64,000 bases of DNA from Bryobacterales bacterium F-183 (lineage in GTDB: Bacteria; Acidobacteriota; Terriglobia; Bryobacterales; Bryobacteraceae). The notes under the pieces were generated by a model. That model saw only the letters and a list, made by a program, of their open reading frames with translations. It had not been told where the DNA came from and searched no databases. The translations under genes were made by a program, and so were the position numbers. Of this stretch, positions 24,205-32,948 are shown in pieces; positions within the stretch are counted from its first letter, which is position 1; each line of letters opens with the position of its first letter. Where the stretch lies: assembly GCA_016865505.2 (NCBI GenBank), contig AP025252.1, positions 3,162,001 to 3,226,000 of the forward strand, given 5' to 3'.

Positions 24205-25280
24205 GGGCTTGAGGACGAGGTGCTGGAAAACCAGCCCTTCCAATCGCTCGCGCGTAGGCGCTTCAACCGCGTTTGCAGTACCGACAGTCCAATCATCAAA
24301 AGAATGAGTAGGACGGAGAATACGACCACTTGCCACGTATCCAGGCGATCTTTGAAGTAGCCGAACCAACGTCCGTACACCAGTTCGATGTGGACCCAGT
24401 AGACGAGTAATGAAGTGGTGCCTAACTGCCGTACCCAGCTCCAACTGCCGGCCCAAGGGCGCATCCCCCAGAGGTAGGCAAAGGCGGCGAGGATAAAGAC
24501 TGCTCCTAGCTTCATGAACACCAACCCGGGGCTATCCAGCCAGAAATCGGATTTGGCGTAGAGGGAGTAGGGAAGATTCGAAAGGTACTGCGCGGTGTAC
24601 AGAAGGACGAAGCCGAAGATCGCGCTCCATTGCATCATGCGATCCAGGTTTTCCGGCTTGCAGCGCTTGAGGAGGCAGCCGGAGGCGACGCCGAACGCCA
24701 CGAAGGACGCCCAGGGAAAGATGGGGAACATCGCGAAGTTGGGTACGATGTAGGCGGCCAGGAACGGATGCATCCAGGTCCAGTCGGCTTGCGTGATCAG
24801 CGGTGATGCCACCGCGATCGCGAGTCCCATAAATGTCGACAGGCGGACGCGATCGATCAACGGGACGACTGCCAGCGGCGACAGCAGAAACAGGGTCAGG
24901 CCCATCATGTTCAGCACGTCGACCTTGAATAAGTCGGTCCAGGAATTCCAGGGCCAGGCGAAAGCCCACAATTGAATACGGAACAGGATCGCCAAGACAA
25001 AGAGGTAGCGCGCACGCTTTAGGGCCGCTACCCAGCGTTCCCAGGCCGTGAGGCCGCGACGTTCGTTGCTGTCCAGGATGAAGGCGAAGGTTACGCCGGT
25101 GAGGTAGAGAAAGATGACCGGCGGGAGTCCGCCGACAAACTGCGATAGTACGTAGGCGGATTCCGTACGAAGTTCCGGCTTGGTGAAGGAATGGAATGTA
25201 TGGCCCTGCAACATGATTGTTGCTGCCAGTCCCCGCATCCAGTCGAGAAATGGGAGATGAGGCTGTTTGGGCTTTTGCAC
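24177..25280 (-). CDS. HGSNAT-like membrane acyltransferase
   Basis: A 367-residue membrane protein with about ten hydrophobic segments. The start PFLDWMRGLAATIMLQGHTFHSF resembles the catalytic region of heparan-alpha-glucosaminide N-acetyltransferase-like proteins (DUF1624/PF07786), including the conserved D and H. Such proteins move acyl groups across the membrane to sugars, but the bacterial substrate is unknown. It follows the LolA-like gene by 24 bases on the same strand and may be co-transcribed. Confidence 0.75.
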   Translation of the reverse strand: MQKPKQPHLPFLDWMRGLAATIMLQGHTFHSFTKPELRTESAYVLSQFVGGLPPVIFLYLTGVTFAFILDSNERRGLTAWERWVAALKRARYLFVLAILFRIQLWAFAWPWNSWTDLFKVDVLNMMGLTLFLLSPLAVVPLIDRVRLSTFMGLAIAVASPLITQADWTWMHPFLAAYIVPNFAMFPIFPWASFVAFGVASGCLLKRCKPENLDRMMQWSAIFGFVLLYTAQYLSNLPYSLYAKSDFWLDSPGLVFMKLGAVFILAAFAYLWGMRPWAGSWSWVRQLGTTSLLVYWVHIELVYGRWFGYFKDRLDTWQVVVFSVLLILLMIGLSVLQTRLKRLRASDWKGWFSSTSSSSPQRVPASTD

Positions 25281-25304
25281 GGAAAGGAACTTGCGGCGGG
25301 ACCG

Positions 25305-26042
25305 CTACTTCCCAATATATTCTTTCTTGGCGTTGCGGGGCGCACCCAAGTCGAAGCTCGCATCGGTGAGCGGCGGATTAATCTTAACGTCGGTATAGCT
25401 GATTAGCTTGTAATCGCCACCCTTGAGGAACACCTTTTGCTGTACGGCGTGGTTGCCGCCTTCCGGTATCCAGAGATCGAGGCGCTGGAACAACTCCAGG
25501 GTCTTCGAGTCCTTGGGTACGAGTTCGATTCGGGTTGTTTTGACCCCATTCAACGTCTCTGCGCCACCGAGCTTGACGGTGTAGTTCTTCTGCAGATCTT
25601 TGCCGCTCGTGCCAAAGCCGAGGACCATGAACTGGTCGATCTGGTCGCGCTTGCCGCCTACTTTGTAGACTTGAATCGTATTGGCCTTGGGTAAGTAGAA
25701 CTGAAATTCGCTACCGGCAAATGCCATGGTGCGAGGCTCCGGGAACGTACTTGTGACAAGGCCCTGCACGCCCTTGGACGTCTTGCGCAGAGCTACGGCG
25801 CCGCGCTCCTCTGAGGTGTCATTGATGACAGCCGTATGGTCCAGGCGCTTCATCTGCGCTGTCATGCCCTTGAACGCAGCGGCTGCCTTGTCCATGCGAG
25901 ACATGACGTCGGGCAGTGCCTCCGCCGCACGGGCAGAAGCCATACTGAGCAACGCAAGCAGGGTAAGTACGGCATAGCTGGCAACTGCCAGCAAATGCTT
26001 ATTGGGTGAGCGCTCGATAACCAACGATTTCGTGTTCCGCAT
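25305..26042 (-). CDS. LolA-like outer-membrane lipoprotein carrier
   Basis: A 245-residue periplasmic protein. A long positively charged n-region precedes a hydrophobic core and cleavage near ASARA-AE. The mature part fits the LolA/LolB-like unclosed barrel: PEPRTMAFAGSEFQFYLPKA, VLGFGTSGKDLQKNY and TTRIELVPKD. It probably shuttles lipoproteins or another lipid between membranes. Its start overlaps the end of the upstream gene by 44 bases, so the true start may be further in. Confidence 0.8.
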   Translation of the reverse strand: MRNTKSLVIERSPNKHLLAVASYAVLTLLALLSMASARAAEALPDVMSRMDKAAAAFKGMTAQMKRLDHTAVINDTSEERGAVALRKTSKGVQGLVTSTFPEPRTMAFAGSEFQFYLPKANTIQVYKVGGKRDQIDQFMVLGFGTSGKDLQKNYTVKLGGAETLNGVKTTRIELVPKDSKTLELFQRLDLWIPEGGNHAVQQKVFLKGGDYKLISYTDVKINPPLTDASFDLGAPRNAKKEYIGK

Positions 26043-26334
26043 CGACTACAGGCTCAACTCTCGTGACCGGTGGACGCTTTCCATATTTGGCCTTCAATAG
26101 TTCGGATGCGGCGGCGACGCGGTTTGTTTCAGGTACCTCACGCAGCAGGCGCGGGTCCAGCAGGTAGACGCCCGGATTCGACGATAGCATTTCAATCTGG
26201 TTTTCGCGCGGTTGATCCTTGAACCAGGATCTTGGGGTGAGGAATACGAAGGCCAGAATGGCGCCGACGATGAGATCGTACTGCCAACTGCCGCGCTTGT
26301 ATTCCCAGAAGATAAACCGCTTGAGGCCGTCCAC
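25999..26334 (-). CDS. small membrane-anchored hypothetical protein
   Basis: A protein of about 111 residues read from a GTG at 26334 that has GAGGG five bases upstream; the longer frame to 26430 runs into the divergent methyltransferase gene. One membrane segment lies at IVGAILAFVFLTP, preceded by basic residues and followed by a soluble part with SSNPGVYLLDPRLLREVP. It sits directly upstream of the LolA-like gene, so a cell-envelope role is plausible. I do not recognise a family name. Confidence 0.6.
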   Translation of the reverse strand: MDGLKRFIFWEYKRGSWQYDLIVGAILAFVFLTPRSWFKDQPRENQIEMLSSNPGVYLLDPRLLREVPETNRVAAASELLKAKYGKRPPVTRVEPVVDAEHEIVGYRALTQ

Positions 26335-26371
26335 TACGACCCTCAGTTTAGCAAACGCCTTACAATGAAGG

Positions 26372-27046
26372 TTGGTGAACCTCGAAGAACAACTCTTGAA
26401 GATGCGGCGCGATTGGGACGAACGCGCCAAAGAGAATGCGCGCTACTACGTGGCGACCGGAAACGAAAATTGGTCGGACGAAGAGTTCTTCGCCTCGGGC
26501 CAATTGACGTTTGAAGAGGAGATCCTCACCGATCTTGAAAACATCTGCCAGGGCAAGGATCCCAAACAGATGCGCGTTCTCGAAATCGGCTGTGGCGCTG
26601 GACGGGTCACTCGCGCTCTGGCGCAGTACTTCGGCGAGGTCTACGCCGTGGACGTCAGTGGCGAGATGGTGGCCCAGGCCAATCGCGCACTCGAAACCTT
26701 TCCGCATGCCAAGGCGTTTCAAGGCAATGGTATGGACCTGAGCGTACTGCCGGACGACAAGCCGTACGACTTTGCGTTCTCGGGCATCGTGTTTCAACAC
26801 ATCCCCAGCCGTGAAGTGATCGAAAACTACGTGCGCGAAGTCAGCCGGTTATTGCGTCCTGGTGCGTTGTTCAAGTTCCAGGTGCAGGGCGACCCCAGTG
26901 TCACCACCAGCCCGGGCGATACCTGGATCGGGGTGCCGTTTACCGATCAGCAGGCGGTGGAGATGGCGGAGCGGTGTGGATTTGACCCGCGCTATCGCCA
27001 CGGCGCCGGCGACCAATACTTCTGGCTCTGGTACTTCAAGAAATAA
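26372..27046 (+). CDS. class I SAM-dependent methyltransferase
   Basis: A protein of about 224 residues with the Rossmann methyltransferase motifs LEIGCGAGRVTRALAQYF (motif I), VYAVDVSGEMV (motif II) and FAFSGIVFQHIPSREV (motif IV and post-I region). The opening MRRDWDERAKENARYYVA is shared by a group of small-molecule methyltransferases I have seen in soil bacteria. The start is uncertain: TTG at 26372, GTG at 26375 or ATG at 26402. Substrate unknown. It is divergent from the envelope gene pair. Confidence 0.85.
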   Translation: MVNLEEQLLKMRRDWDERAKENARYYVATGNENWSDEEFFASGQLTFEEEILTDLENICQGKDPKQMRVLEIGCGAGRVTRALAQYFGEVYAVDVSGEMVAQANRALETFPHAKAFQGNGMDLSVLPDDKPYDFAFSGIVFQHIPSREVIENYVREVSRLLRPGALFKFQVQGDPSVTTSPGDTWIGVPFTDQQAVEMAERCGFDPRYRHGAGDQYFWLWYFKK

Positions 27047-28031
27047 ACTGTACGTGCGGTTCTGTCTGGTCCTTCGTGATCTCCACCGCGCGCACGCCCT
27101 TTGCACCTGCCGGCGTACGCACCAGGAACGCGGTATAGCTGCGCTCCTGCGTTTCGCCTGCATCAATGTAGGCGAATAACGGACGGTCTAGCATACGTCC
27201 GCCCCTTCGCACCATTTCCGGAAAGGGTTGGTGCAGGCCTGTGGTGCCAAACTCCAGTCCGCGAGCGACGGGCTTTCCGTCTGTCACATGCCGCCAGATG
27301 TTCAACCACGGATAATCGCGGGTGGACCACACATAGCCGATCGCCAGATTGTGGGTCGGGGCAAGCGCGGTGACCCATCCTGTGGGGCCGTCGATCACGA
27401 ACGAAGCGACGTTGGGATTCGGATTGTTGGTGAGCGTCCGAAATGCGGGGAAACCAGGATTGAGCAGTACATCGGGCGCGGATTGGGCAAAGCCTTTGCC
27501 GCAGTTCGCGTCGACGACGGTGGACTCATCCAGGAAAGGCGGCGCGATCGTCGGATGCTGTACGACGTTGTACATGCGGCCTAGCTTTCCCAGATTCGTG
27601 ATGCGCTCGCGTACGGTGAGGGTGGCGCCGTCGAGCTTGGCAGTCCTTTCAATTCGAAGCTGAGCGATGGGCAGGTCTGCCTGCATCTGGCACTCGCTTG
27701 CGGAATTGCTCGAAAGCTTCCAGGCTACGGCTGCCGCTTCGCCGTGGAACGGCATTCCATTCTTCTTTTCGGCTTCAGAGGGTTGGCCCCAGCGGTCCAT
27801 ACAGAGGAAGTGGCCGCGAGATCGGGGTGAGGAGGGATCGGCCTTGGCGTTGGAGTCCCAGGAGAGGGGATTGATGCTGCCGGCTAGCTGGAAATCGATT
27901 AAGCTGCCGCCGAGTAAATCGAAGTTCGCGGAAGCACGCGTGGACTGCAGTCTCACGGTGGGGCGATCGGGTTTCTGGCCGAAGGCCGTGGCGGTGAGGG
28001 TTATGACAGTACAGGCATGCCGGCGGGTCAT
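27036..28031 (-). CDS. exported galactose-mutarotase-like protein
   Basis: A 331-residue protein starting MTRRHACTVITLTATAFGQ, a short export signal. The body is beta-rich, with repeated aromatic patches such as GYVWSTRDYPWLNIWRHVTD and AYIDAGETQERSY, resembling the galactose-mutarotase-like supersandwich of aldose epimerase relatives. The usual catalytic His and Glu cannot be placed with certainty, so enzymatic activity is unproven. It converges on the methyltransferase gene with an 11-base overlap. Confidence 0.6.
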   Translation of the reverse strand: MTRRHACTVITLTATAFGQKPDRPTVRLQSTRASANFDLLGGSLIDFQLAGSINPLSWDSNAKADPSSPRSRGHFLCMDRWGQPSEAEKKNGMPFHGEAAAVAWKLSSNSASECQMQADLPIAQLRIERTAKLDGATLTVRERITNLGKLGRMYNVVQHPTIAPPFLDESTVVDANCGKGFAQSAPDVLLNPGFPAFRTLTNNPNPNVASFVIDGPTGWVTALAPTHNLAIGYVWSTRDYPWLNIWRHVTDGKPVARGLEFGTTGLHQPFPEMVRRGGRMLDRPLFAYIDAGETQERSYTAFLVRTPAGAKGVRAVEITKDQTEPHVQFIS

Positions 28032-28338
28032 GCTCTACATTCTATGACCTCGCGGTTATCCCAAGTGGGAACCGTCTGACCGCCTATCTGCTGGGGGCAA
28101 AAGAAGGTGGGCAGAAGGTCCCCGCAAGGATGGCACTGCTTCCGCGAACGCCGTGTTCTGACGCTGCTGTCGCAGAGTCTCCAGACGGCATTTATGGCCT
28201 TACGGCCTGCCGCTGGCCCGGCGGACCCAACCACAGCACAGGGCTGTTGCTTTGACATCCACCGCGGAATCGGGAGGGCTTGGTATTCGACGAAGCCCGT
28301 CTAGAAGCTAACATCTGTCTCTCAAACCTCCTTCCGCT
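28032..28338 (-). ncRNA. candidate structured RNA in an intergenic gap
   Basis: The gap between plsY and the mutarotase-like gene folds strongly. TTCCGCG (28140-28146) pairs with CGCGGAA (28263-28269) as a closing stem over about 130 bases. Inside is a hairpin with arms at 28181-28190 and 28208-28216 around GGCC-N4-GGCC (28196-28207), plus a second hairpin at 28228-28249. Read on the minus strand the main loop is GUAA, a GNRA tetraloop, which favours that strand. A minus-strand TTGAGA-N16-TAGACG could be a promoter. Closing stem and side arms recall 6S-type RNAs, but I cannot assign a family. Confidence 0.4.
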
Positions 28339-28361
28339 AAAAAAGATTGCAAGAGGCTTGC
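28339..28361 (-). terminator. intrinsic terminator downstream of plsY
   Basis: On the minus strand GCAAG-CCT-CTTGC (28349-28361) is followed within a few bases by six T residues (A6 at 28339-28344). It lies just after the plsY stop and separates that operon from the gap downstream. Confidence 0.6.
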
Positions 28362-28365
28362 CAAA

Positions 28366-28977
28366 CTAGGCGGGTTTCTTGCCGCCAAAACGGAAGATAC
28401 TCTCGGTTCCGGCGCGCAGTCGCTGTATGTTGCTCTTATGCCGGTAGATAACGAACGCGCCGGCGATCGCGGAGGACACGACCACGGGCCATTCGGGGTG
28501 TTCGATCAGCCAGATGCCGAATGGAAAAAGTCCACACGCGACAATCGAGCCGAGAGAAATGTACCGGGTAACGTACACCACGGCGACAAAGACGATCAGC
28601 ACCGCGAGCAGCGGCCATGGAGCCAGCCGTAAAAACGCTCCGATAAAGGACGCAACGGCCTTTCCACCCTGGAATTTCAAGAAGATCGGGAATGCGTGTC
28701 CAGCCATCACGGTAAGTGCCGCAAGGCTCATCCACAGCGGACTTTCCGTCGTATACCGGCCCATCAGCCATACCGCGACGTAGCCCTTTGCGATGTCCAA
28801 CAGCAGCGTCGCCACCCCTAAGGCGCGTCCAGAGGTACGCAACACGTTGGTGGCGCCGATATTGCCGCTACCGCCGCTGCGCACGTCGAATCCAGTGCGC
28901 CATTTCACCAACAGGTAGCCAAATGGCACACCCCCAAGCAGGTACGCGAAGACAAGAAGCAAGAGAGGCGTGATCAT
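28366..28977 (-). CDS. plsY: glycerol-3-phosphate acyltransferase PlsY
   Basis: A 203-residue inner-membrane acyltransferase that makes lysophosphatidate from acyl-phosphate and glycerol-3-phosphate. The three family motifs are intact: GSGNIGATNVLRTSG, GHAFPIFLKFQGGKAVA and HKSNIQRLRAGTE. Five membrane segments fit the known topology. Its ATG overlaps the stop of the ThpR gene by 4 bases, so the pair is coupled, and a terminator follows. Confidence 0.96.
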   Translation of the reverse strand: MITPLLLLVFAYLLGGVPFGYLLVKWRTGFDVRSGGSGNIGATNVLRTSGRALGVATLLLDIAKGYVAVWLMGRYTTESPLWMSLAALTVMAGHAFPIFLKFQGGKAVASFIGAFLRLAPWPLLAVLIVFVAVVYVTRYISLGSIVACGLFPFGIWLIEHPEWPVVVSSAIAGAFVIYRHKSNIQRLRAGTESIFRFGGKKPA

Positions 28978-29540
28978 AGATTGGTCGCGAAAGGAAATCG
29001 TGAGAGCTTCGAATATACAGTACCCGGCTTGCCTTGCGGGGCGGGATCACTACGGTACAGCGCAAACTCCGGTGCTTCGAACGACAAGTGCTCGGTGCGG
29101 ATGGCACCCACAGCCGGAAAATCCCGGCGCGCACGGCCCAGCGTGATGTGCGGCCTGTAGCTGCGCGTCTCGTCCGGGATCTGCAGATCGCGCTGGAGTG
29201 CCATCGAAGTGGCGGCTGCGAGGGTCTGCAGTTGCCCACTGGGACACTCGACACGCGCGTACAGGATGTGTCCCTGGTGTGCGTTCGACATGCTGCCGAG
29301 TCCGGGAATTTCGATCCTCACCGATGAACGCGGGCGCGGCACATTGCCCGCCAGTACGCCGATCAGCTCTTCCAGTCGATTCTCCGGCCACTCGCCAATG
29401 AACTTTGTTGTGATGTGGAAGTTCGCTGCCGGACTCCAGCGGACGTCGCTCTCCGTATCCTCGTTCTTGAGCGCAGCCTGCCAGCCAGCCAAAGTGGCGG
29501 CGATGTCTGCAGGCAGGTCTAGACCGGTAAAAAGCCGCAT
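28974..29540 (-). CDS. thpR: RNA 2',3'-cyclic phosphodiesterase (ThpR/LigT family)
   Basis: A 188-residue member of the 2H phosphoesterase family. Both catalytic HxTx motifs are present: HITT in FHITTKFIG (residues about 45-53) and HITL in YRPHITLGRAR (about 133-143). It hydrolyses 2',3'-cyclic phosphates at RNA ends. The ATG at 29540 gives the usual start MRLFTGLDLP; the longer frame overlaps the divergent glycosylase gene. It is the first gene of a pair with plsY. Confidence 0.92.
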   Translation of the reverse strand: MRLFTGLDLPADIAATLAGWQAALKNEDTESDVRWSPAANFHITTKFIGEWPENRLEELIGVLAGNVPRPRSSVRIEIPGLGSMSNAHQGHILYARVECPSGQLQTLAAATSMALQRDLQIPDETRSYRPHITLGRARRDFPAVGAIRTEHLSFEAPEFALYRSDPAPQGKPGTVYSKLSRFPFATNL

Positions 29541-29549
29541 CGAATCGGG

Positions 29550-30143
29550 TTGCGTTGCTACGCTCCTATTATCCGACGGATTCTGCCCAGATCGTTTTAT
29601 GCGCGCGATACGGTGACGGTCGCCAAAGACCTGCTGGGCTGCCGCCTGCAAACGGCGGATTGTACGGCGCGCATCGTAGAGGTGGAGGCCTATCTGGGCG
29701 AGGGCGACCTTGCCGCACATTCCGCCCGTGGCATTACCCCGCGCACCCGTGTGATCTTCGGTCCACCCGGACACGCGTATGTGTACTTCATCTACGGGAT
29801 GTACGAGTGCCTCAACCTGGTTGCCGAGCCCGAACATCAAGCCGGATGTGTGCTCATCCGAGCGGTTGAGCCTCAAGCCGGGCTGGAACACATGGAGCGC
29901 CGCCGCGGAAAGGCAGCGGGACTCACCAACGGTCCTGGAAAGTTGACACTTGCGATGGGCATCACCCGCTCCCTTCACAACGGAGTAGACGTCACGGCTA
30001 AGGGCTCGCCCCTGGTTGTGCTGGAGCCAGACTGTCCTGTACACGAGACGATCCACACCACAACACGAATTGGAATACGGCATAGCGCCGAACTCCCCCT
30101 TCGCTTTTATCTAAGAGGCAATGCGTACGTCTCAAGAACCTAG
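29550..30143 (+). CDS. DNA-3-methyladenine glycosylase (AAG family)
   Basis: A 197-residue base-excision repair enzyme that removes alkylated purines. It shows SFYARDTVTVAKDLLGC near the start, the catalytic glutamate in VEVEAYLGEGD, HAYVYFIYGMYECLNLV with the intercalating tyrosine, and TNGPGKLTLAMGI. Its likely start is a TTG at 29550, only 9 bases from the divergent ThpR start, so the transcript is probably leaderless or has a very short leader. No Shine-Dalgarno sequence is seen. Confidence 0.92.
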   Translation: MRCYAPIIRRILPRSFYARDTVTVAKDLLGCRLQTADCTARIVEVEAYLGEGDLAAHSARGITPRTRVIFGPPGHAYVYFIYGMYECLNLVAEPEHQAGCVLIRAVEPQAGLEHMERRRGKAAGLTNGPGKLTLAMGITRSLHNGVDVTAKGSPLVVLEPDCPVHETIHTTTRIGIRHSAELPLRFYLRGNAYVSRT

Positions 30144-30199
30144 TACGTTGCCTGCGTTAGATCTAAAAGGCAGGCTTTTCCGGACGAAAAGAGCGGTAT

Positions 30200-32947
30200 A
30201 TGAAAAAACCTGCCGCGATTGCCAGTGTGCTTCTACTCGGCCTGGCTTGCTTTTGGCTCTACAAACCGGCGGCAAGTCATGGCTCGACGCCTCCTGCGCT
30301 GTCGTCCCTCAACGTCAAGCCGGACGCTATCTTTTATCCGTCCAAAGACGGCTCATTCATTGCGACAGACTTTTCGCGCTCCGCCCGCTATACCGCCACT
30401 GGCATTACGTACAGTTCGGGCTTGCAGGTGTCTTTTGTTGGGACTTTGCAGAACACTTCCCTTCACGGGATTGACCAGCAGATCACGCGCGTCAACCTGA
30501 TTGACGGCCAAAGCCGGACGTCGCACCCGGCGTACGGCGCGATTGAGTACCGCAACCTGTACGACGGCGTGGCCATGCGTTGCCGCCTCACCAACCAAAG
30601 CTGGAAGAGTGACTTTTTGCTGGATCCCGGCACCGATCCTGCGACCATCCGGATGCAGTACAAAGCAATCGGCCCACCCAAGGTGGAACCGGACGGCAGC
30701 CTCAGAGTGCTAACGGCCAGCGGTGAAATGCGCGAACGCATCCCAGAGGTCTATCAGTTGGACAAGGGCAGGAAGATCGCCCGCAGCGCCCGCTATGTCC
30801 TGCGTGCCAATGCGGAAGTGGGCCTGGCTGTGGACCGTTTGGATGCCTCCATGCCAACGGTGATCGACCCCGACCTCACGTACGCGACATTCTGGAGTGG
30901 CAATCGCAATCAGGCGATCACGTCGACGGCGTTTGGCAGTGATGATTCCATTTACCTCGCCGGTTGGACGGAGTCGTCTTCGCCGGTGGGCAGCAGCCCG
31001 TTCCAGGGCACCAATCGCGGTGGTACAGACGGGTTTGTCGCGCGCCTCAGCCCGAATGGCAGCACGCTGCTGTGGGCTACGTTTCTCGGTGGCTCTGGAG
31101 TGGATCGCATCAATGCAATGGCGCTCGATTCGGTTGGCCGGCCGGTGGTGGCGGGCTCCACTTCCTCGTTTGACTTCCCGCGCCAGGGCCCGATGCAGAC
31201 CTCGCTGCGTGGCGCGATGGACGGCTTTGTTGCTCGTCTCACCGCCAATGGTTCCGTCCTCGATTTCTCGACCTACTACGGCGGCAGCGGGGTGGACATC
31301 ATCAACGCGATCGCCGTTGACGCCGGTGGCATATACGGCGCCGGTCAGACCACGTCCAACGATTTTCCTCTCACCGCGGCGCTATACGGGTCACCGCGCG
31401 GCGGGCAGGATGGTTTTGCATTCAAGCTCGATACCGCTGCCAGCACGGCGCTGTACAGCACCTACATTGGAGGCGCGGGCGACGATGCTGTACTTTCCAT
31501 GGATGTCTGGCAGCAGCGTATGTTCCTCACCGGGGTCACGACTTCTTCCAATCTCCCAGTGGTTGCTGGTCTGGGCCCACGCGGCGGCATGGACGGCTTC
31601 TTCATCACACTCAACTCCAGCGCCACGGCGCCAGTCGTCAGCACGTATCTGGGAGGCAGCGCTGGTTCCTCCACACAGCCGGAAATGGGCAATGCGATCC
31701 GTGTGACCTCGAGTGGCGAGGCCGTCATTGGTGGCATCACGCCGTCGGCTGATTTTCCGGTCACTACAGGAGCGTCCCAGACGCAGTTCGGCCGCGGTGG
31801 CGCCGACGGCTTCCTCGTCAAGTACAGCCAGGCGGGTACGTCGGTGCAATGGGCCACCTTTCTGGGAGGCAACAGTTACGACGCGGTAAATGCGCTTGCC
31901 ATTCGCAATTCCGGACAAATCGTAGTTACTGGCGCGACCGGCTCCCCATCCTTTCCGGTGAACCAGTCGGTGCAAGCCTCGTACCGCGGGTTTTACGACG
32001 CCTTTGTCACATTGTTTTCCCCGCAGGGAGCCGTGATCTTCTCCTCCTTGTGGGGCGGGGATGGTGTCGATTCCGGCGCGGCCATCGCAACTGGAAAGAC
32101 GAATGCTAATCTCATTCTCTTTGCCGGCTCAACCAGCTCGGTCAACATCACGATGGCCGCGTCGGCGACCCCGTACCAGACCGCAGGCAACAATGGCGGC
32201 ATCAGCGGCTTTGCGGCCATCATCCGCCAGGCCGGTGGTGCGGTAAAGCCTAAGGACAAGATCGGTGTCTTCCACACGCATAACCAAGGTTGGGCGCTTG
32301 ACCGGAACGGCGACTTCAGTTGGACCATTGGCGATGTGGCTTTTCCTTTAGGCGCCCCTGGCGACCTGCCGGTGGTCGGTGATTGGGATGGTACAGGCGT
32401 CTTCCGCGTAGGTATGTTCCGCTCCGGCGTCTGGTACTTCGACATGAACGGCGACAACGCCTGGACTTGGGGAACCGACGCTTTTGCCTACTTCGGTACG
32501 TCGGGCGACATCCCTGTTGTCGGAGATTGGACCGGGTCCGGACGATCGATGATTGGCCTGTACCGTAACGGCACCTGGGTGCTCGATTGGGACGGAAGCA
32601 ACTCATGGACCGGCTCGTCGGATCGAATTTTTTCCTGGGGTGATTCCACCTACATCCCGGTCGTGGGTGATTGGACCGGCAGTGGTATTTGGCGGGCAGG
32701 CTTGTTCAGAAACGGCGTTTGGCTGATCGATAACAACGGCGATTTCCAATACAACACAGCCAATGGCGACTATACGCTGACGCGCGGGGTTGCGGGGGAC
32801 CGTCCCATTCCCTCCGACCTGTTCGGCTTTGGACGCCATGCCCCCAACGTGTACCGTCCCTCTTCGGGCGCCTGGATCACGGAATTCGGCACCGTTGGGG
32901 TTTTCGGTGGGTCAACCAGTTTGCCCATCGCGGCGCCGTGGCAGTAG
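30200..32947 (+). CDS. large secreted SBBP beta-propeller repeat protein
   Basis: A 915-residue exported protein with a signal peptide (AIASVLLLGLACFWLY). Residues 40-230 match the N-terminal domain often found before SBBP repeats (AIEYRNLYDGVAMRCR, SDFLLDPG). Residues 240-660 contain seven or so repeats of the form DGFVARL....YSTYIGG.G.D....I..D..G....G.T.S.DFP. The C-terminal 230 residues carry a different repeat, IPVVGDWTGSG....GLFRNGVW..D.NG, four copies. This looks like two propellers in tandem on the cell surface. SBBP proteins are numerous in Acidobacteria; their ligands are unknown. It converges tightly on the oxidoreductase gene. Confidence 0.85.
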   Translation: MKKPAAIASVLLLGLACFWLYKPAASHGSTPPALSSLNVKPDAIFYPSKDGSFIATDFSRSARYTATGITYSSGLQVSFVGTLQNTSLHGIDQQITRVNLIDGQSRTSHPAYGAIEYRNLYDGVAMRCRLTNQSWKSDFLLDPGTDPATIRMQYKAIGPPKVEPDGSLRVLTASGEMRERIPEVYQLDKGRKIARSARYVLRANAEVGLAVDRLDASMPTVIDPDLTYATFWSGNRNQAITSTAFGSDDSIYLAGWTESSSPVGSSPFQGTNRGGTDGFVARLSPNGSTLLWATFLGGSGVDRINAMALDSVGRPVVAGSTSSFDFPRQGPMQTSLRGAMDGFVARLTANGSVLDFSTYYGGSGVDIINAIAVDAGGIYGAGQTTSNDFPLTAALYGSPRGGQDGFAFKLDTAASTALYSTYIGGAGDDAVLSMDVWQQRMFLTGVTTSSNLPVVAGLGPRGGMDGFFITLNSSATAPVVSTYLGGSAGSSTQPEMGNAIRVTSSGEAVIGGITPSADFPVTTGASQTQFGRGGADGFLVKYSQAGTSVQWATFLGGNSYDAVNALAIRNSGQIVVTGATGSPSFPVNQSVQASYRGFYDAFVTLFSPQGAVIFSSLWGGDGVDSGAAIATGKTNANLILFAGSTSSVNITMAASATPYQTAGNNGGISGFAAIIRQAGGAVKPKDKIGVFHTHNQGWALDRNGDFSWTIGDVAFPLGAPGDLPVVGDWDGTGVFRVGMFRSGVWYFDMNGDNAWTWGTDAFAYFGTSGDIPVVGDWTGSGRSMIGLYRNGTWVLDWDGSNSWTGSSDRIFSWGDSTYIPVVGDWTGSGIWRAGLFRNGVWLIDNNGDFQYNTANGDYTLTRGVAGDRPIPSDLFGFGRHAPNVYRPSSGAWITEFGTVGVFGGSTSLPIAAPWQ

Positions 32948-32948
32948 T

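Noticed and set aside
28028-28258. Possible 76-residue protein in the plsY gap
   Set aside because: Composition is rich in Cys and Arg and the strong stem-loop pairing explains the sequence better. No ribosome binding site was seen.
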